A stretch of 64,000 nucleotides of DNA. Source: Prauserella endophytica (GTDB lineage Bacteria > Actinomycetota > Actinomycetes > Mycobacteriales > Pseudonocardiaceae). Under the pieces are notes generated by a model. It had not been told where the DNA came from. It worked only from the letters and a program-made list of their open reading frames with translations, and ran no database searches. The position numbers and the translations under genes are program-made. Where the stretch lies: NCBI RefSeq assembly GCF_005146945.1, contig NZ_SWMS01000001.1, forward strand, positions 496,001-560,000, in the 5' to 3' direction. Of the stretch, positions 30,392-38,148 are shown piece by piece (position 1 is the first letter of the stretch; each line of letters opens with the position of its first letter).

Positions 30392-30860
30392 GGCGCGGCT
30401 ATCCGTCCGTGAGGCAGGCGTTCGCGACGCCGAGCTGCTGCTGAGCTGGCGCAACGACCCGGAGACGCGGCGCTGGTCGCGCGCCAGCGAAGTCGTCCCG
30501 CTCGCCGACCACGTGCGCTGGCTCGAGAGCGTGCTGGCCTCGGCGGACCGGCTGCTGTTCGTCGCCGAGGCGGACGGGCCCGTGGGCACGGTGCGGTTCG
30601 ACCTGGTGTCCGACGCCCCCGAGGGCACGTGGGAGGTCAGCATCACCGTCGCCCCCGAGTGCCGCGGAAGGGGCCTCGCCGGAGCCATACTGGCGGCGGG
30701 CGAGTGCGAGCTGCGCAGGCGGCAATCCGCGCGGTGCGTGCTCGCGAGCGTCCACGAGGACAACTCGGCGTCCGTGGCCCTCTTCCGCAAGGCCGGCTAC
30801 ACCGGCACCGAGACGGCCGGGCCGTTCCGGGTGCTCACCAAACCACTGGAGAATGCCTAG
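30369..30860 (+). CDS. pseH: UDP-4-amino-sugar N-acetyltransferase PseH (GNAT)
   Basis: A 163-residue GNAT acetyltransferase of the PseH type, which N4-acetylates UDP-4-amino-4,6-dideoxy-beta-L-AltNAc with acetyl-CoA. Features are LLLSWRNDPETRRWSR at the N-terminus, ITVAPECRGRGLAGAIL (acetyl-CoA pyrophosphate loop) and SVALFRKAGYTGT. It overlaps the coiled-coil gene by 23 bp and ends 2 bp before pseI. The GTG at 30369 follows GGAGG; GTG 30381 is an alternative. Confidence 0.82.
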   Translation: MRAPVDTEARLSVREAGVRDAELLLSWRNDPETRRWSRASEVVPLADHVRWLESVLASADRLLFVAEADGPVGTVRFDLVSDAPEGTWEVSITVAPECRGRGLAGAILAAGECELRRRQSARCVLASVHEDNSASVALFRKAGYTGTETAGPFRVLTKPLENA

Positions 30861-30862
30861 CC

Positions 30863-31918
30863 ATGGCTGCCACGTCCGTCGTCATCGGTAAGCACGACAT
30901 CGGGCCGGAGCACGCGCCGTTCGTGATCGCGGAGGTGTCCGGCAACCACAACGGCGACCTCGACCGCGCGCTCGCGATCGTCGACGCGGTGGCCGAGTCC
31001 GGGGCGCAGGCAGTGAAGCTGCAGACCTATCGGCCCGACACGATCACGATCGACGTGGACGGTCCCGCGTTCCGGCTCAGCGAAGGCCACGAGCTGTGGG
31101 GCGGGCAGAACCTGTACCGCCTCTACGAGCAGGCGCACACGCCGTGGGAGTGGCACGAGCCGCTGTTCCGCCGCGCCCGTGAGCGCGGCCTGGAGGTGTT
31201 CTCCAGCCCGTTCGACCCGACCGCGGTGGAGCTGCTGGAGTCGCTCGACGCGCCCGCGTACAAGATCGCGTCGTCGGAGATCGTCGACCTGCCGCTGATC
31301 GAACTGTGCGCGCGGACCGGCAAGCCGCTGGTGATCTCCACCGGCATGGCCACGGTCGCCGAGATCGACGCCGCGGTGCGCACCGCGCGCGAGGCGGGCA
31401 ACGACCAGCTGATCGTGCTCGGCTGCACGGCCAGCTACCCGGCCGCGCCGGAGGAGAGCAACCTGCGCGGCCTGCCGTTGCTGGCCCAGGTGACGGGTGC
31501 CCTGGTCGGTCTGTCGGACCACACGCCGGGCCTCGGTGCCCCGGTGGCAGCCGTGGCGCTGGGAGCGTGCGCGATCGAGAAGCACGTCACCCTCTCTCGC
31601 GGCGACGGCGGCGTCGACTCGGCGTTCTCGCTCGAGCCCGCGGAGCTCGCGGCGCTGGTCACGGAGACGCGGCGGGCGTGGCAGGCGTTGGGCGAACCGG
31701 TGCTGGGGCCCAAGGAGAGCGAGCGCGAGGGCCTGCGGCTGCGCCGATCGCTGTACGTCGTCGAGGACGTGCGGGCGGGCGATCCGGTGACCGAGCGGAA
31801 CGTGCGCTCGATCCGGCCGGCGGGTGGGCTGTCTCCCGGTGACATCGCGAAGGTGCTCGGCCGGACGTTCCGCGTCGACGCGGTGAAGGGCACGCCCCTG
31901 AGCTGGGACCTGATCTAG
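30863..31918 (+). CDS. pseI: Pseudaminic acid synthase
   Basis: A 351-residue NeuB-family enzyme that condenses 2,4-diacetamido-2,4,6-trideoxy-L-altrose with PEP to give pseudaminic acid. The barrel domain has FVIAEVSGNHNGDLDRAL, AVKLQTYRPDT, FSSPFDPTAVELLE, YKIASSEIVDLPLI, VISTGMAT and GACAIEKHVTL; a C-terminal SAF/antifreeze-like domain (about 285-351) has the SIRPAGG loop. Sequence details such as LWGGQNLYRLYEQAHTPW fit PseI better than sialic acid synthase. It ends 17 bp from the convergent pseC stop. Confidence 0.92.
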   Translation: MAATSVVIGKHDIGPEHAPFVIAEVSGNHNGDLDRALAIVDAVAESGAQAVKLQTYRPDTITIDVDGPAFRLSEGHELWGGQNLYRLYEQAHTPWEWHEPLFRRARERGLEVFSSPFDPTAVELLESLDAPAYKIASSEIVDLPLIELCARTGKPLVISTGMATVAEIDAAVRTAREAGNDQLIVLGCTASYPAAPEESNLRGLPLLAQVTGALVGLSDHTPGLGAPVAAVALGACAIEKHVTLSRGDGGVDSAFSLEPAELAALVTETRRAWQALGEPVLGPKESEREGLRLRRSLYVVEDVRAGDPVTERNVRSIRPAGGLSPGDIAKVLGRTFRVDAVKGTPLSWDLI

Positions 31919-31935
31919 GCCGTGCCTGACGCGGC

Positions 31936-33075
31936 CTAAGCCCCGAAGAACGACCGCACCGACGTGATCACCCGGTCTACATCGGACTCGGTCAGGTCAG
32001 GGAACAGCGGCAGGGACAGCTGTTCGGAGTAGAACCGCTCGGCGTTCGGGCACAGGCCGCGGCGGTAGCCGAGGTCCTCGAACACGGGGTGCCAGTACAC
32101 GGGGATGTAGTTCACCTGCACGCCGATGCCGAGCCCACGCAGGTGGTCGAACAGCGCCCGGCGCCGTCCGTCGAGCACGCGCAGCGGGTACAGGTGCCAC
32201 ATCGGGTCCGCGCCCGCCCTCGTCACCGGGGTCCGTACGCCGTCGAGGTCGGCGAACGCCTTGTCGTAGCGCGTGTGGATCGCCGCGCGGCGCCGCTTGA
32301 ACTCCGCGAGCCGTCGCAGCTGGCTGCTGCCCAGCGCGCACAGCACGTCCGGCAGCCGGTAGTTGAGCCCGAAGGCGTGCACCTCCTGGTGCCAGCCGCC
32401 CTCGTCGGGGTACCGCTGGGCGGCCCGGTCTCGCACGAGGCCGTGGTTGCGGAACGCCCTCGCCCGCTCCAGCAGCCGCTCTGACGCGCTCACCACGGCA
32501 CCGCCTTCGGCCGTGGTGAGGTTCTTGGTGGCGAAGAACGAGAACGTCGTCAGGTCGGCGAGCGAGCCGACCGGCCTGCCGCGCCACGAGCCGCCGATCG
32601 AGTGCGCGGCGTCCTCCAGCAGCAGCGCGCCCGCCGAGTCGGCGACGGTTCGCAGCTCGTCCAGCTCCGCGGGGTGGCCCGCGTAGTCGACGGCGGCGAC
32701 CACCTTCGTGCGGCTCGTCAACGCCGCGCGGGCCGCGTGCGGGTCGAGGTTGCCGGTGTCGGGCTCGACGTCGGCGAACACCACCTTCGCGCCGTGCAGC
32801 GCCGCGGCCGACGCCGTCGCGACGAACGTCATCGGGCTGGCCACCACCTCGTCGCCGGGCCCGAGACCCGCTGCCGCGTAGGCCACGTGCAGTGCCGCCG
32901 TGCCCGAGGTGACCGCCACCGCGGGGGTTCCGCCCGTCTGCGCCGCGAGGTCGGCCTCGAACCGCTGCACCGCGGGGCCCGTGGTCAGCCAGTCGCCGCG
33001 CAGCACCTCGGCGACGGCCGCGAGGTCGTCGTCGCCGATCGACTGGCGCCCGTAGGGCAGGAACGGCTCACTCAT
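31936..33075 (-). CDS. pseC: UDP-4-amino-4,6-dideoxy-L-AltNAc transaminase
   Basis: A 379-residue DegT-family PLP aminotransferase, second step of pseudaminic acid synthesis. It has SGTAALHVAYAAAGLGPGDEV, LLEDAAHSIGG (Asp for the pyridine N), the lysine in FSFFATKNLTTAEGG, NYRLPDVLCALG and QVNYIPVYWHP, all typical of PseC. The intact lysine contrasts with the DegT-like protein encoded at 2747-3772. The start overlaps the end of pseB by 8 bp. Confidence 0.92.
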   Translation of the reverse strand: MSEPFLPYGRQSIGDDDLAAVAEVLRGDWLTTGPAVQRFEADLAAQTGGTPAVAVTSGTAALHVAYAAAGLGPGDEVVASPMTFVATASAAALHGAKVVFADVEPDTGNLDPHAARAALTSRTKVVAAVDYAGHPAELDELRTVADSAGALLLEDAAHSIGGSWRGRPVGSLADLTTFSFFATKNLTTAEGGAVVSASERLLERARAFRNHGLVRDRAAQRYPDEGGWHQEVHAFGLNYRLPDVLCALGSSQLRRLAEFKRRRAAIHTRYDKAFADLDGVRTPVTRAGADPMWHLYPLRVLDGRRRALFDHLRGLGIGVQVNYIPVYWHPVFEDLGYRRGLCPNAERFYSEQLSLPLFPDLTESDVDRVITSVRSFFGA

Positions 33076-34051
33076 GTTCGGCGATCAGCTCCTGCAGCTG
33101 GCCGGTGTCGAGCCAGAGGTCGTTGGTGTCGGAGCGGTAGGCGAAGCCGTCCGGCACCGGCACGCCACCCTCCGGCGGCTCGTAGCCCCAGCCCGCGATG
33201 TGCGGCTGTACCACATAGCGGTCCTCCAGCAGCAGTGTCCGCCGCGAGTCGTCCGGCGCGATCATCTCCTCGTGCAGCTTCTCGCCGGGCCGGACGCCGA
33301 CCTCGTGCATCGCGCTGCCGGGGGCGATCGCCTGCGCGAGGTCGACGAGCCGCATGCTGGGAATCCTCGGGACGTACAGCTCGCCGCCGTGCATCTGGTC
33401 GAAGGAGTCCACCACGAAGCGCACCGCCTGCGGCAGCGTGATCCAGAAGCGCGTCATCTCCTTGTGCGTGATCGGCAGCGACTCGCCGCGCTCGGCGAGC
33501 GAGCGGAAGAAGGGGATGACGCTGCCGCGCGAACCCATCACGTTGCCGTAGCGGACCACGGCGAAACGGGTGGGGTGGGTGGCGGCGTAGTGGTTGGCGC
33601 TGATGAACATCCGGTCGGCGCACAGCTTGGTGGCGCCGTAGAGGTTGATCGGGCTCGACGCCTTGTCGGTGGAGAGCGCCACGACCTTGCGCACGCCGGT
33701 GTCGATGGCGGCCTCGATGACGTTCTGCGAGCCCATCACGTTGGTCTGGACGAACTCGAAGGGGTTGTACTCGCCGGTGTCGACCTGCTTGAGCGCGGCG
33801 GCGTGCACCACGTAGTCCACGCCGTGCATGGCGCGTTCGAGCCTGCGGCGGTCGCGGACGTCGCCGATGAACCAGCGCAGGCGGGGGTCGTCGCCGAACT
33901 GCCTGCGCACCTCGTACTGCTTCAGCTCGTCGCGGGAGAGCACGACCAGCCTGCGCGGGTTGAGCTCGGCGAGCGCGTGGGTGATGAAGGCCTTTCCGAA
34001 CGAGCCCGTACCTCCGGTGAGCAGGATGCTCGCACCGTCGAGCTCGGCCAT
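33068..34051 (-). CDS. pseB: UDP-GlcNAc 4,6-dehydratase (5-inverting)
   Basis: A 327-residue extended SDR enzyme and the first step of pseudaminic acid synthesis. It has the cofactor loop LLTGGTGSFGKAF, DVRDRRRLERAM, AALKQVDTGEYNPFE, catalytic STDKASSPINLYGATK and the RYGNVMGSRGSVIPFF region typical of PseB/FlaA1. GGAGGTAACCCC directly before ATG 34051 is a strong ribosome binding site. It leads the pseB-pseC unit and is divergent from pseF across 41 bp. Confidence 0.94.
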   Translation of the reverse strand: MAELDGASILLTGGTGSFGKAFITHALAELNPRRLVVLSRDELKQYEVRRQFGDDPRLRWFIGDVRDRRRLERAMHGVDYVVHAAALKQVDTGEYNPFEFVQTNVMGSQNVIEAAIDTGVRKVVALSTDKASSPINLYGATKLCADRMFISANHYAATHPTRFAVVRYGNVMGSRGSVIPFFRSLAERGESLPITHKEMTRFWITLPQAVRFVVDSFDQMHGGELYVPRIPSMRLVDLAQAIAPGSAMHEVGVRPGEKLHEEMIAPDDSRRTLLLEDRYVVQPHIAGWGYEPPEGGVPVPDGFAYRSDTNDLWLDTGQLQELIAEHE

Positions 34052-34092
34052 GGGGTTACCTCCGCGTTGCAGGCGTATGGACTCCGGCCATC

Positions 34093-34836
34093 ATGTCACC
34101 CATGCGCGAGCCGACCGTCGTGAACGTCGTCATCCAGGCGAGGGCGTCGTCGACGCGGTTGCCGGGCAAGGTGCTGCGTTCGCTGGGTGGTCGCAGCGTG
34201 CTCGGCTGGGTGGTGCGGGCTGCGTCGGCGACGCCGGGGGTCGACACGGTGGTGGTGGCCACCTCGGACGCGCCCGACGACGACTCGGTGGCCGACGAGG
34301 CGGCGCGGTGTGGTGCCGAGGTGGTGCGCGGCCCGCTCGACGACGTGCTCGCCCGGTTTCTGCTCGCGTGCGAGCGGTACCCGGCCGACGCGGTCGTGCG
34401 GCTCACGGCGGACTGCCCCCTGCACGACCCGGCGCTGATCGCGCAGCTCGTGGCGTTGTGGCGGGCACAGCCGGAGCTGGACTACGTGAGCAACGTACTG
34501 GTGCGCACGCTGCCGCGTGGGTTCGACGCCGAGCTGGTGCGCGTGCCGGTGCTCACCGAGCAGGCGGAGGAACCGAGGGGGCCACACCGCGAGCACGTCA
34601 CGTCGGGTGTGCACGGGCGGCCGGAGCGTTATGCGTGCGCCGGTATCGTCGTGTCGCCGCCCGCCGGCGACCTTCGGGTCACGCTCGACACCGAGCAGGA
34701 CTGGACGGTGCTGGAGGGCGTGGTCGCGGAGCTGGGCGACCGCGTCCCGGCGTGGCGGGAGGTAGTGGACGTGCTGCGGCGGCGTCCGGACCTGGTGGCG
34801 GTGAACGCGGACGTGGAGCAGAAGGCGGTGCGGTGA
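34093..34836 (+). CDS. pseF: CMP-pseudaminic acid cytidylyltransferase (PseF/SpsF-like)
   Basis: A 247-residue nucleotidyltransferase that activates pseudaminic acid with CTP. The signature VNVVIQARASSTRLPGKVL, VVVATSDAPDDD, VVRLTADCPLHDP and RVTLDTEQDWTVLEGV place it with SpsF/PseF-type cytidylyltransferases rather than the shorter NeuA group. It overlaps pseG by 4 bp (GTGA), so the two are translationally coupled. Confidence 0.87.
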   Translation: MSPMREPTVVNVVIQARASSTRLPGKVLRSLGGRSVLGWVVRAASATPGVDTVVVATSDAPDDDSVADEAARCGAEVVRGPLDDVLARFLLACERYPADAVVRLTADCPLHDPALIAQLVALWRAQPELDYVSNVLVRTLPRGFDAELVRVPVLTEQAEEPRGPHREHVTSGVHGRPERYACAGIVVSPPAGDLRVTLDTEQDWTVLEGVVAELGDRVPAWREVVDVLRRRPDLVAVNADVEQKAVR

Positions 34837-35852
34837 GGATCCTGCTGCGAGCGGACTCGTCGCGACAGATCGGGGCCGGGCACATCTCGCGCATGGTCGC
34901 GCTCGCCGAGCAGGCCACGCCGCGCGGCTGGACGGTCGCCTTCGCCGGGCACACGGACAACGCCGACTTCCTCGCGGCGCGCTTCGCCGAACTGGGCGTT
35001 CCGGTGCTCGGGCCCGAGACGCGCGCGGACGGCTACGACGCGGTGGTGGTGGACCACTACGGCATCGGCGAGGTGCGGGCCGAGGTGAACGCCGCCGGTG
35101 CGCGGCTGGTGTCCTTCGAGGACGGAGTGTTCGGCAGGCGGGCGGCGGACGTGGTGGTGGACTGCGGGCTGGCACCCCAGCCGCGCCCCGACGACGGCTC
35201 CGGCTCGGTGCTCACCGGCGTCGGCTACGCCCCGCTGCGGCAGGTGGTGCTCGAGGCGAGGGACAAACGGAGAGCGAGGGAGCTTTGCTCCCGCGAAACG
35301 GGAGTAAAGCTCCCTCGCTCCCACGACGGGGGCGACGCGAAAGCTCCACACGTGCTGGTGGTGCTCGGTGGGGGCGGGGTCTGGCAGGAGACCGTCGCCG
35401 CGCTGCTGGAGGCCCTGCGCGCCACCGGCAGGCCGTGCACCGTCGAAGCCCTCGTGCGCGGCGAGCCCACTCTCCCCGAACCAGGACCCGGCCAGCGCTT
35501 CGTCGTGTCGCCACCCGGCCCGAGCCTGCACGGCAAGCTCGTCGACACCGATCTCGTCGTCAGCGCCTCCGGTGTGACCCTCCTCGAACTGTGCTGCATC
35601 GGCGTGCCGACCGCGCTCGTCCAGCTCGTCGACAACCAGGCCGCCGGCTACCGCGCCGCCGTCGACGGGGGCCTCGCCGCGGGACTCGGCAACGCCGCCG
35701 CGTTCGACAGCCCCACCACTGCCACCGCGACCCTCGCCACGCTGCTGGCCGAGCCCGCCGCGCGCGAGCGCCTCGCCGCCACGGCCTCGGCCGCCGTCGA
35801 CGGCCACGGCGCCGCGCGCGTGCTCGACGCGCTCGAAGGAGCCGTGCGATGA
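34833..35852 (+). CDS. pseG: UDP-2,4-diacetamido-2,4,6-trideoxy-L-altropyranose hydrolase
   Basis: A 339-residue GT-B-fold hydrolase that removes UDP before the PseI condensation. N-terminal ILLRADSSRQIGAGHISRM with its catalytic-type His, YDAVVVDHYGIG, VLVVLGGGG, and SASGVTLLELCCIGVPTALVQLVDNQ are as in PseG/SpsG. Between about residues 143 and 170 there is a charged insertion (KRRARELCSRETG and on) that family members lack; it is encoded by a hairpin with 22-bp arms at 35272-35320. The reading frame is kept, so the protein may still work. The start is GTG 34833, overlapping pseF; the stop overlaps the GT-C gene by 4 bp. Confidence 0.87.
   Translation: MRILLRADSSRQIGAGHISRMVALAEQATPRGWTVAFAGHTDNADFLAARFAELGVPVLGPETRADGYDAVVVDHYGIGEVRAEVNAAGARLVSFEDGVFGRRAADVVVDCGLAPQPRPDDGSGSVLTGVGYAPLRQVVLEARDKRRARELCSRETGVKLPRSHDGGDAKAPHVLVVLGGGGVWQETVAALLEALRATGRPCTVEALVRGEPTLPEPGPGQRFVVSPPGPSLHGKLVDTDLVVSASGVTLLELCCIGVPTALVQLVDNQAAGYRAAVDGGLAAGLGNAAAFDSPTTATATLATLLAEPAARERLAATASAAVDGHGAARVLDALEGAVR
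35272..35320. repeat. Palindromic hairpin inserted in frame in pseG
   Basis: Arms 35272-35293 and 35299-35320 are reverse complements apart from one G/T position, with loop CGAAA. The element looks like an intergenic terminator or repeat but lies inside an open reading frame and encodes an extra charged segment in PseG. Confidence 0.8.
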
Positions 35853-37351
35853 GCAAGGCGGCCAGGTCGGGCCTGTTGCTGGGGCTCGCCGTCCTGTTCG
35901 CGTTCGGCACGTGGCTGGCGTGGGCGTTCGTGATCGACGACGCGTTCATCACCTTCCGCTACAGCAAGCACCTCGCCGAGGGGTTCGGTCCCGTCTGGAA
36001 CGTCGGCGGCGACGCCGTCGAAGGCTTCACCAACTTCGCCTGGATGCTGTGGCACGGGCTGTTCGCGTCGTTCGGCGCCGACCTGCTGACCGTCGCGAAG
36101 GTGACGTCGCTGGTGTTCGGCGGCGTGACGCTCGTGCTGCTCGTGCGCGCCACCGACGGCGTGGGAGCCGTCGTCGCGGGCACCGCGTTCGTGCTCTTCC
36201 TGCCCACCTACTTCCACCTCAACAGCGGGCTCGAAACGGTCGCCTTCGCCGCCGTGCTGCTGCGGCTGGTGATCGTCGCGCTGCACGTGATCGACGAGGA
36301 CCGGGTCTTCGACTGGGAGCCGCCACTGCTGCTCCTGCTGCTCGCGATGCTGCGGCCAGAGGGTCTGCTCGCCGGACTGCCCGCGTTCGCCGTGTGGTTC
36401 TGGTACTCCCGCCGGATCCCCACGGCGCGCTGGGGGCTCGGCGCGCTGGTGGTCGTCGGCGCCGGGTACTTCCTGTGGCGCTGGATCTACTACGGGCAGC
36501 TGCTGCCGAACACCTTCTACGTCAAGTTCGGCGACGTGGCCGCGGGCTCGGACTGGGCCGGACGGACGGCGCTCGCCCTCGCCCCGCTGCTCGTGCTCAC
36601 GCTCGCCCTGCTCGTCGTCAAGGGGCTGTGGTTCAAGGGCCTGCTGCTCAGCCTCACGGTGGCGGCCACGTACGCGCCGTACGCGATGTCCGGCCTCACG
36701 ATGGACTACCTGCACCGCTTCGCCTACCACGCCTTCCCGGTGCTGTGCCTCGGCGCCGGCATCGCTGTCGCCGCGATCGGTCACCGCCTGGCGAGCGCAG
36801 CGGTGGGCGCGGTCGCCGTCGGGTGGGTCGCTGTTACCGGAGCAGTGGCCTCAGATCTGCCGACGATCGCCAACTACGGCGTGGACCTCCAGCGCGCACA
36901 CGTCGCGATCGGGCAGGGCCTCGCCGAGTCGGGTGTGCCGGAGGAGGCGCGCACCCTGGCCGTCAGCGACGCAGGCGCGATCCCTTACTACAGCGACTGG
37001 CGGTCGATCGACTACATCGGACTCAACGACGAGGCGATCGCCCACGGCGCCGACCCCACCTCGATCGTGAGCAAGGCACGGCCGACCGTGGTCGTGGTGA
37101 CAGGGATCGGGCCCGAGATCCCAGCGAACAAGTACGGCCTGGACGTGGACGCCGCCACCGCGGGGTACCAGCTCGTGGCCCGGATCCAGATGCGCGAGGA
37201 CTACTGGCAGAACGTCTTCGTCCTGCCGCAGTGGGCGCCCCAGGTGAGTACCGCCGTCACCGCGAGCACCGATGCGGCACGGCTGACCTACGACCCAGGG
37301 CGCTACGAGCTGACCATCGACCGGTGGCTCGGCCGGCTCAGCGGCCGCTGA
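35849..37351 (+). CDS. GT-C superfamily membrane glycosyltransferase, third copy
   Basis: A 500-residue polytopic membrane protein. The first loop has the acidic pair in VIDDAFITFRYSKHLAEGFG and the pattern VEGFTNFAWM; about ten membrane segments follow, then a C-terminal extracytoplasmic part (about 330-500). It overlaps pseG by ATGA and so is in the pseF-pseG operon, which ties it to the nonulosonic-acid glycan rather than to arabinogalactan; a polyprenyl-phosphate sugar is the likely donor. Its place next to the proteasome activator gene recalls the Rv3779-Rv3780 arrangement, but orthology was not shown. Confidence 0.8.
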   Translation: MSKAARSGLLLGLAVLFAFGTWLAWAFVIDDAFITFRYSKHLAEGFGPVWNVGGDAVEGFTNFAWMLWHGLFASFGADLLTVAKVTSLVFGGVTLVLLVRATDGVGAVVAGTAFVLFLPTYFHLNSGLETVAFAAVLLRLVIVALHVIDEDRVFDWEPPLLLLLLAMLRPEGLLAGLPAFAVWFWYSRRIPTARWGLGALVVVGAGYFLWRWIYYGQLLPNTFYVKFGDVAAGSDWAGRTALALAPLLVLTLALLVVKGLWFKGLLLSLTVAATYAPYAMSGLTMDYLHRFAYHAFPVLCLGAGIAVAAIGHRLASAAVGAVAVGWVAVTGAVASDLPTIANYGVDLQRAHVAIGQGLAESGVPEEARTLAVSDAGAIPYYSDWRSIDYIGLNDEAIAHGADPTSIVSKARPTVVVVTGIGPEIPANKYGLDVDAATAGYQLVARIQMREDYWQNVFVLPQWAPQVSTAVTASTDAARLTYDPGRYELTIDRWLGRLSGR

Positions 37352-37359
37352 ACCCAACC

Positions 37360-37412
37360 GCAGTGAAGGCCACCATCACTGCGTTCAACGCAGTGATGGT
37401 GGCCTTCACTGC
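37360..37412. terminator. Perfect 26-bp-arm palindrome, GTTCAAC family copy 3
   Basis: Arms 37360-37385 and 37387-37412 are exact reverse complements around a central C. The outer 16 bases match copy 1. It lies 8 bp after the GT-C stop and 23 bp from the stop of the convergent bpa gene. Confidence 0.8.
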
Positions 37413-37435
37413 GGACGTCGGGCTCGGCGCACCGC

Positions 37436-38005
37436 TCAGAGGTACTGGCCGGGGTTGCCGATCGACGGGCCCTGCTCTCCGCCACCCGTGCCGGGCGGGA
37501 GCCCGCGCCGCATGTGCTCCAGCTGCACGCGCGCGGCCATCTGCTGGGCGAACAGCGCCGTCTGGATGCCGTGGAAGAGGCCTTCCAGCCAGCCGACGAG
37601 CTGGGCCTGCGCGATCCGCAGCTCCGCGTCCGAGGGCGTGGTGTCGTCCGTGAACGGCGCGACCAGCCGCTCCAGCTCGTTCTGCAGCTCCGGCGCGAGC
37701 GCCTGCTCCAGCTCCTTGATCGAGGTCTGGTGGATCTCGCGCAGCCGGTTGCGGGAGGCGTCGTCGAGCGGTGCCGCGCGCACCTCCTCCAGCAGCTGCT
37801 TGATCATGGTCCCGATCCGCATGACCTTGGCCGGTTCCTCGACCATGTCGCCGACGGACTCGTTCTTGTTGTCCCCCTCAGCGCCGGGACCGATCCGTGC
37901 CGCACCCACCGGAGCGCCATCCGGGCCCACGACCACCACGTGGTGTGATTGTTCCCCTTCTTGGCTACCGGCCGTGTGTGAATTCGGGAAATTCGGCTCC
38001 GTCAT
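37436..38005 (-). CDS. bpa: Bacterial proteasome activator Bpa
   Basis: A 189-residue ATP-independent ring activator of the 20S proteasome (Rv3780). The helical core EPAKVMRIGTMIKQLLEEVR, NRLREIHQTSIKELE and PSDAELRIAQAQLVGWLEGLFHGIQTA is nearly identical to the mycobacterial protein, and it ends with GQYL, the C-terminal motif that docks in the proteasome alpha ring. The N-terminal 60 residues are disordered and acidic. ATG 38005 is used, with ATG 38014 three codons upstream also possible. Confidence 0.94.
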   Translation of the reverse strand: MTEPNFPNSHTAGSQEGEQSHHVVVVGPDGAPVGAARIGPGAEGDNKNESVGDMVEEPAKVMRIGTMIKQLLEEVRAAPLDDASRNRLREIHQTSIKELEQALAPELQNELERLVAPFTDDTTPSDAELRIAQAQLVGWLEGLFHGIQTALFAQQMAARVQLEHMRRGLPPGTGGGEQGPSIGNPGQYL

Positions 38006-38136
38006 ATGCTCCATCCTGGCTCATTTCGGAAGTACTTCACAGCGCTTCGACACACCCCACATCCGAGCGTAGCCGGAACCGTCGCTGACCGTGTTCACCA
38101 GGGCAACCCCGAACGCGCAGCGAAACTACGGCTCCG

Positions 38137-38142
38137 TACGGT
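38137..38142 (+). promoter_or_regulatory. -10 element of the cysteine-desulfurase-like gene (TACGGT)
   Basis: TACGGT lies 6 nt before the ATG at 38149. Confidence 0.5.
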
Positions 38143-38148
38143 GTGCTC

